Source: Alteribacter aurantiacus DSM 18675 (GTDB lineage Bacteria; Bacillota; Bacilli; Bacillales; Salisediminibacteriaceae). Taken from it: 64,000 bases of DNA. Shown here in pieces: positions 59,787 to 64,000 of the stretch. Where the stretch lies: NCBI RefSeq assembly GCF_000429705.1, contig NZ_KE386941.1:1054001-1118000 (forward strand). The letters run 5' to 3'. The number at the start of each line of letters is the position of its first letter. Within the stretch, counting starts at the first letter, position 1. The notes beneath the pieces are model-generated. The model saw only the letters and a program-made list of their open reading frames with translations, was not told the origin of the DNA and searched no databases. The position numbers and the translations under genes are program-made.

Positions 59787-60054
59787 AGAGTATTTTAGTA
59801 GAGATTGTTGCTTTTTTACTATGATCTTTCTCACTAGAATTGTTGTTGAAGCATACGGTTCCATCGCTTTTCGTGGCGGTGCTGGCAAGCCGTTAGGAAC
59901 ACCCTGCTTCTTTGTCTGCTAGTAACGATTTTTAGTTTCTAAATCGAGGCACCTCGGAGAACTTTTACAAAGCAAACGCTCGTCATTGCCTCAGTATCTG
60001 GCCCTTTTGCTTCAACTTTTCATAATAAAAGTAACAACCTATCCATAACAGCCG
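59787..60054. mobile_element. MITE-like repeat, type A, copy 3
   Basis: About 268 bp. Left TTAGTAGAGATTGTTGCTTT and right complement GGCTGTTATGGATAGGTTGT form a degenerate terminal inverted repeat; GTTGAAGC / GCTTCAAC pair further in. The core ATCGCTTTTCGTGGCGGTGC lies at 59862-59881. The right end lies one base after the stop of the tandem-AAA gene, the left end 19 bp before the thioesterase start. It carries about 60 bp of internal sequence absent from copy 1. Confidence 0.68.
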
Positions 60055-62409
60055 TTATTTTATGATGCTTTTAAAATCAGCTAAATTTAAGGTTGAAAGA
60101 TCATGATTGGTCCTTTCAAAATCATAACCCTTTCGGACAATACGGTAAGAATGGTGCTGAATCGCATCCTCTACTGCATCTTTCATCGCCCGACCATTGC
60201 CACTAGGCTTGTCTCGTTCGATATCGCTTTGGAGTTCCTGAGCCGTTTTTTCATCCACTCGATATCCGAACCGTTCAACATAATATAATAAAATGTCAAT
60301 CATTTCTTCCGAAGAGTAATCGGGAAAAGGTATGGTTTTTTTAAATCGTGATGACAAACCGGGGTTACTGTTTAGAAGTGCTTTCATCGGCTCCGGGTAC
60401 CCTGCCAATATGACCACAAGATTTTCTTCGTGGCGTGTCATTTCTTCTACGAGAGTATCAATGGCTTCCTTTCCGTAATCTTGTTGTCCGCCGGATAATA
60501 AACTGTATGCTTCATCAATAAAGAGCACACCACCGAGAGCTTCCCTGATTTTTTTCTTGGTTTTCTCCGCAGTCTGCCCCACATAGCCGCTAACCAAATC
60601 ACTTCTCCCAGTCACAACGAGATGACCTCGTTTTAACAAACCAAGTTCGTGGAGTATGCGAGAGAAGAGCTTTGCTACGGTTGTCTTACCAGTACCGGGA
60701 TTGCCGGTGAACAAACTATGAAGTTGAACCGGAACCTCAGGTAAGCCTTGTTCCCTTCGTAACGCTTGTATTTTTACAAAGGAGGCGAGTGTTTTCACTT
60801 CTTTTTTTACTCCCTTAAGTCCAATAAGTTCATGTAGCTGCTCTTCAGCCCCTATTTGTTCCATTTTCTCCGTGTCTTCTTCTAGGAAATCGTCTTTCTC
60901 AAGCACGGTAAAATCGTTTCTTGTAAACGTTCCCCGCTCGCCGGCTTTAGATCCTTTTTTGAATATCGCGTTTAGAACAATGTTTTTGGCTGTCCGGGCA
61001 TTTCCGAATGATTCATCCACTTGTTCTTGTTCGATTCGCTTTTTAAATGACGGCAGGGCTTCTTCAGTAATGGAAAAGTCGTTATCCAAAGCCACATGTT
61101 CTCCAATTTCCAACAGCTCATCCTCACTGTAATCAGGAAGGTGGATGTGATTGTTTTCTGGGAAGCGGCTCCGAAGGCCTGGATTTGTCCAGAGAAAGCG
61201 TCGCATTTCTTCAGGATAGCCCGCCAAGATTACAGCGAATTTACCAGCGTATTCTCCGCTCGTCATAGCTGATACGAGAGTGTCAACAGCTGTTTGTCCA
61301 TAATCGTTACCACCTGCACCCTCACGCTTAAGACTATATGCTTCGTCTATAAAAAGAACTCCTCCAATAGCATCTTTTATAACCGCCATTGTTTTTTCTT
61401 CTGTTTGACCAACATACGACCCAACTAAGTGAGATCGATCAACCTCAATGACATCTTTACTTGGGAGCACACCAAGTTCATGGTATATTCTTGCCAAAAG
61501 CCTGGCTATTGTAGTTTTACCAGTACCCGGATTACCGGTTAAAATCATATTCAAGCTTTGTTCGTCTTGAAAATGAAACCCTTGAAGCTTCCTTTCTTTT
61601 TGATAAACGAGGTAGCGGTAATAGTTGCGAACACGCTCTTTTACTTGCTCCAAACCAACCATCGTATGCAGATCTTTTAAGGCAGATATTTCTTCTCCTT
61701 TATTTAGGGCTTCCTCTTGAATGGCTTGCCATTCTTTCAGAAGAGATTCAAGCTCCGCAACAGCTTCTTTCACTTGTTTGAGAAGCTCTTTAGAATGATA
61801 AATTCCGGAGATACTTCCTTTGAAAAGCAGCGATACGTTTTGTAGTTCCTCTGCAGCATTCTTCCCTTTTTCAAGTACACTCACAACTTTGCCACTAAAG
61901 GCATACGCATCATAGTCACTTACTCGTTGAGCACTATCATCCAGTCTAGTTACCCGCTTTGATAACTCTTTTTCTTTTAACAGAAATGCACTTGCCATTG
62001 TCAGATATTCCTCTACAACGGCTTTTTTTGCATGACTGTGATCCGTTTCACGAATTTTCGGGAAAGGTTTGTCAAAAAGCTCAGTTAGGAGAGCTGCATA
62101 GTCAATATCTCGCAAAAGTGAAGCGGGATGTTTATCATCCGGTAATAATTGATAAGCTCTCTCGGCCCAATCCGTAACTTTTTCATCTTCTGCTTGTTTA
62201 CGGTGGAAACGTGCTTTGCCCGCTAGAGTATATAAATACGCAAGGCGTGTGTTTTTTGTATATAACGTTCCATGATCGTCGTTTTCATTTTCAACAACGG
62301 TTTGTATAAGACGCACGATTTCCGTTTCTTTTAACTGTGATTCAGGTTTATGTAAAAGATATTCAATGGTTTCATCGATGGTAGGGCGGTTCGTTCGTTC
62401 GCGTTCCAT
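60055..62409 (-). CDS. Tandem-AAA SpoVK/CbbX-type ATPase
   Basis: A 784-residue protein. Residues 1-230 are helical (TPR-like); then two CbbX/SpoVK-type AAA modules. Each has Walker A GNPGTGKTT, a FIDEAYSL Walker B and an arginine-finger stretch (NPGLRSRFPE; NPGLSSRFKK). First module about 260-510, second about 530-780; they are similar enough to be an internal duplication. B. subtilis SpoVK has one AAA module in 322 residues. SpoVK is needed for spore maturation; CbbX relatives remodel Rubisco by threading its C-terminus. Start at 62409 follows GAGGGG by nine nt. Confidence 0.9.
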   Translation of the reverse strand: MERERTNRPTIDETIEYLLHKPESQLKETEIVRLIQTVVENENDDHGTLYTKNTRLAYLYTLAGKARFHRKQAEDEKVTDWAERAYQLLPDDKHPASLLRDIDYAALLTELFDKPFPKIRETDHSHAKKAVVEEYLTMASAFLLKEKELSKRVTRLDDSAQRVSDYDAYAFSGKVVSVLEKGKNAAEELQNVSLLFKGSISGIYHSKELLKQVKEAVAELESLLKEWQAIQEEALNKGEEISALKDLHTMVGLEQVKERVRNYYRYLVYQKERKLQGFHFQDEQSLNMILTGNPGTGKTTIARLLARIYHELGVLPSKDVIEVDRSHLVGSYVGQTEEKTMAVIKDAIGGVLFIDEAYSLKREGAGGNDYGQTAVDTLVSAMTSGEYAGKFAVILAGYPEEMRRFLWTNPGLRSRFPENNHIHLPDYSEDELLEIGEHVALDNDFSITEEALPSFKKRIEQEQVDESFGNARTAKNIVLNAIFKKGSKAGERGTFTRNDFTVLEKDDFLEEDTEKMEQIGAEEQLHELIGLKGVKKEVKTLASFVKIQALRREQGLPEVPVQLHSLFTGNPGTGKTTVAKLFSRILHELGLLKRGHLVVTGRSDLVSGYVGQTAEKTKKKIREALGGVLFIDEAYSLLSGGQQDYGKEAIDTLVEEMTRHEENLVVILAGYPEPMKALLNSNPGLSSRFKKTIPFPDYSSEEMIDILLYYVERFGYRVDEKTAQELQSDIERDKPSGNGRAMKDAVEDAIQHHSYRIVRKGYDFERTNHDLSTLNLADFKSIIK

Positions 62410-62537
62410 AAGATAGGTCCCCTCACTTTCTTCTCTCATATTGTATCACTGTTTTTTCGTCATTTCTAAATGGACGAGTCGCCATTCTTTTCTCTGGGCA
62501 TATGATGAAGAAAATCAACAGAGGGATGGGATGTACG

Positions 62538-62744
62538 ATGCCTCCAAAAAAGAAAAAGAAATACGCAGCGCCAGACGTGAATTCAAAATTCAAGCACACA
62601 TGGAAGATTGTGATGAGTGACAAATGCGAGGCTTGTTCACAACAATGTGCTCGTGGAATTGCTTATATGGAAAAAATGCGTGTGCCAGGTTCAAGTGGTA
62701 AAGGTGTTCCTTGCCACTTGACTAAAGGAAAAGGTGCTAAATAG
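62538..62744 (+). CDS. Lysine-rich four-cysteine microprotein
   Basis: A 68-residue protein starting MPPKKKKKYAAPDVNSKFK. The four cysteines lie in CEACSQQC and a later C (GVPCHL), suggesting a small zinc or cluster site; the N-terminal lysine run suits nucleic-acid binding. The start at 62538 is preceded by GAGGG at 12 nt; two earlier ATGs (62502, 62505) are possible. It reads like a conserved Bacillaceae small protein of unknown function. Followed by a strong terminator. Confidence 0.72.
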   Translation: MPPKKKKKYAAPDVNSKFKHTWKIVMSDKCEACSQQCARGIAYMEKMRVPGSSGKGVPCHLTKGKGAK

Positions 62745-62767
62745 CATTTTAAAGCTTCCTACATTCC

Positions 62768-62807
62768 GAAAAACCGATACGAGATTAACCTCGTATCGGT
62801 TTTTTAG
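62768..62807. terminator. Bidirectional terminator
   Basis: Perfect 11-bp stem ACCGATACGAG/CTCGTATCGGT with T tracts on both strands; converging genes share it. Confidence 0.9.
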
Positions 62808-63028
62808 TGGCGTAAAAGCCTAATATAATGTTTCACTTCTTTTTCGAGAGTATGATGGTCGAGAGCAATGCCCTCTTCTTCTGCTTTTCGTTTTAGAGAA
62901 GATAAAATAAGCTCTAATTCTTCTTTCAATCCATCAACGCGAAAGCCGTCATCAACATACTTTTTTACTCGATCGTAGTAAGTCATTAGTTCCTTAAATG
63001 ATAATAATTGATTGTACATCTTCCTCAC
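62804..63028 (-). CDS. Small helical protein of unknown function
   Basis: A 74-residue, highly charged and helical protein (KELMTYYDRVKKYVDDG; KRKAEEEGIALDH; LEKEVKHYIRLLRH). No signal, membrane helix or Cys. A GTG/ATG start near 63028 is preceded by GTGAGG. The stop overlaps the shared terminator. Not recognised; size and composition resemble many Bacillus 'DUF' small proteins. Confidence 0.6.
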   Translation of the reverse strand: MRKMYNQLLSFKELMTYYDRVKKYVDDGFRVDGLKEELELILSSLKRKAEEEGIALDHHTLEKEVKHYIRLLRH

Positions 63029-63086
63029 GCTTTCATCGGTTTTTTTCAGTCTATTCCAATGAAAAAAGAAAGGTGTCGCCTAGGCT

Positions 63087-64000
63087 TTACGAAGCTTGTT
63101 TCTTCATTAATCTGTTTCGTTTGGAGGACCAAAGTGGTCTTGTTCTTGTACCTACGGTAACACCGGTTATGACAAATAAAGCGCCTAAAACATGTGATAA
63201 ATGAAGGGGCTCTCCTAGGAAAATGACAGCCAATACAACGGCAGATAGGGGCATGAAATTGATGAAAAGGGATGCTTTTGCAGCTCCTATTCTTTTAATG
63301 CCTTCATAATACATAATAAAGCTTACGACTGTTACAATCACACTCATGTGAAGAATGGATGTCCAAACAAGCCAGTTTGCCCCCATCATATCGGTCCAAT
63401 TCGTTTCGTAAATCGCAAATGGCATTAACATGATGGTTCCAATTGTGACCGCATAAGTCGTTGACGTAAGTGTTGAGAATTTTGCCAATGCCACTTTCCC
63501 CAGGACACTATACAACGCCCAACACACAACTGCAAATAACAAGACAATATCAATGGGTTGAAGACCATTTTGAATGGTTACTAATACTTGTCCATTTGTA
63601 ATAATAATAACAGCACCGGTTAATGCGAGAACCAGCCCCGTTACATTCCGCTTCGTAATGGTTTCCTTTAAAAATAATCCTGAAAGTAAGATGATCAAAA
63701 CCGGATTCACCGCAATAAATAAAGAGCTTTTTACTATTGGAGCGTACTTTGCAGCAGTGAAAAAGGCTATATTGTATATGGCTATTCCTGTTAACCCCAG
63801 TGAGCATAAAAGGAGCCAATCCTTTTTGTTTAATTTAGGTCTGTCTTTTTCTTTCAAGATCATAATAGGAATGAGAATGAGTGAAGCAAAGAAAAACCTA
63901 AGAAATGCTACCGTTATTGGATCAAACGACTCTGTTGCAAAGCGACCTGCAATAAACGCACTTCCCCATGTACTCGTAGCAAAAGCAAGCATTAAGTAAA
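63087..64000 (-). CDS. EamA/DMT-superfamily transporter, 5' end outside the window
   Basis: Membrane exporter with ten helices made of two EamA repeats. The reading frame stays open past the first ATG at 63992 (codons for Tyr-Leu precede MLAFATSTWGSAF), and family members normally start a few residues earlier, so the gene is cut by the window edge. PITVAFLRFFFASLILIP and PLSAVVLAVIFLGEPLHLSHVLGA are typical EamA segments, with a second-repeat Glu in FLGEP. At least 304 residues. Likely exports amino acids or other metabolites; substrate unknown. Confidence 0.9.
   Translation of the reverse strand, partial: YLMLAFATSTWGSAFIAGRFATESFDPITVAFLRFFFASLILIPIMILKEKDRPKLNKKDWLLLCSLGLTGIAIYNIAFFTAAKYAPIVKSSLFIAVNPVLIILLSGLFLKETITKRNVTGLVLALTGAVIIITNGQVLVTIQNGLQPIDIVLLFAVVCWALYSVLGKVALAKFSTLTSTTYAVTIGTIMLMPFAIYETNWTDMMGANWLVWTSILHMSVIVTVVSFIMYYEGIKRIGAAKASLFINFMPLSAVVLAVIFLGEPLHLSHVLGALFVITGVTVGTRTRPLWSSKRNRLMKKQAS

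Noticed and set aside
59769..59888. N-terminal extension of the thioesterase (an open frame up to 59888).
   Set aside because: The extra 40 codons translate repeat-element DNA; the ATG at 59768 has a proper ribosome binding site and matches the family N-terminus.
63574..63999. Plus-strand open frame of about 140 codons at the window end.
   Set aside because: Lies opposite the DMT exporter, whose EamA features are unambiguous.
1..64000. Possibility of a prophage, integrative element or defence island.
   Set aside because: No integrase, transposase, phage structural, restriction or toxin-antitoxin genes were seen; gene content is ordinary chromosomal apart from the short repeats.

Overview
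The window reads as chromosomal DNA of an endospore-forming Bacillaceae bacterium. Evidence: a class B RNase P RNA, the B. subtilis-like block ypsC-rnpB-gpsB-ypsA-cotD-mrfB/mrfA, a GerA-type germinant receptor operon, Tlp and CotD spore proteins, YhcN/YlaJ-like and YhfH-like proteins, AAGGAGG-type ribosome binding sites and frequent TTG/GTG starts. An OpuA glycine-betaine importer, a BCCT carrier and many acidic exported proteins suggest a salt-tolerant or marine genus (Halobacillus/Pontibacillus-like); that last point is inference only. I found no phage, plasmid, insertion sequence with a transposase, CRISPR array, tRNA or 5S/16S/23S rRNA gene.

Layout. 0-4 kb: a HesB-like protein and the opuA osmoprotectant operon with a small co-directional gene. 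4-8 kb: rRNA methyltransferase, rnpB, RNase HI-like, gpsB, ypsA, cotD. 8-19 kb: an unlisted 35-residue membrane protein, a [2Fe-2S] ferredoxin, a tightly coupled mrfB / cNMP-CBS-nucleotidyltransferase / DnaQ-like exonuclease operon, a ger operon on the other strand, then mrfA. 19-27 kb: SelO, polysaccharide deacetylase, queD-queE under a preQ1 riboswitch, BCCT carrier, GdpD. 27-32 kb: a cobalamin-binding protein with the CarH photoreceptor signature coupled to a STAS protein, a lipase-like hydrolase, a DJ-1/PfpI protein, HD and DUF3891 proteins. 32-36.5 kb: a YtrA-type GntR regulator between two ABC exporters, all probably one operon under a perfect inverted-repeat operator. 36.6-44.5 kb: lipoprotein alpha-amylase, cyclophilin lipoprotein, amidohydrolase, a 1037-residue GNAT fusion, YwpF-like. 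44.6-56.9 kb: an orphan Bce-type ABC pair, envelope and signalling proteins (YhcN-like, TVP38, chemoreceptor, MFS, EAL). 56.9-64 kb: PHP phosphoesterase, nadE, tlp, thioesterase, a tandem-AAA SpoVK/CbbX-like protein and a DMT exporter cut by the window end.

Five short structured repeats (about 150-270 bp) at 25.5, 25.8, 26.9, 43.7 and 59.8 kb share a GC-rich core but carry two different kinds of terminal inverted repeat; four of the five lie directly at a stop codon. They look like non-autonomous mobile elements (MITE-like) and explain most of the long non-coding gaps.

The most interesting candidate system is the gene pair at 27.07-28.47 kb: a stand-alone B12-binding protein with the Wx9EH cap motif of light-sensing CarH proteins but no DNA-binding domain, overlapping a STAS-domain protein. 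It may be a cobalamin-based light (or cobalamin) sensor feeding a stressosome-type partner-switching pathway.
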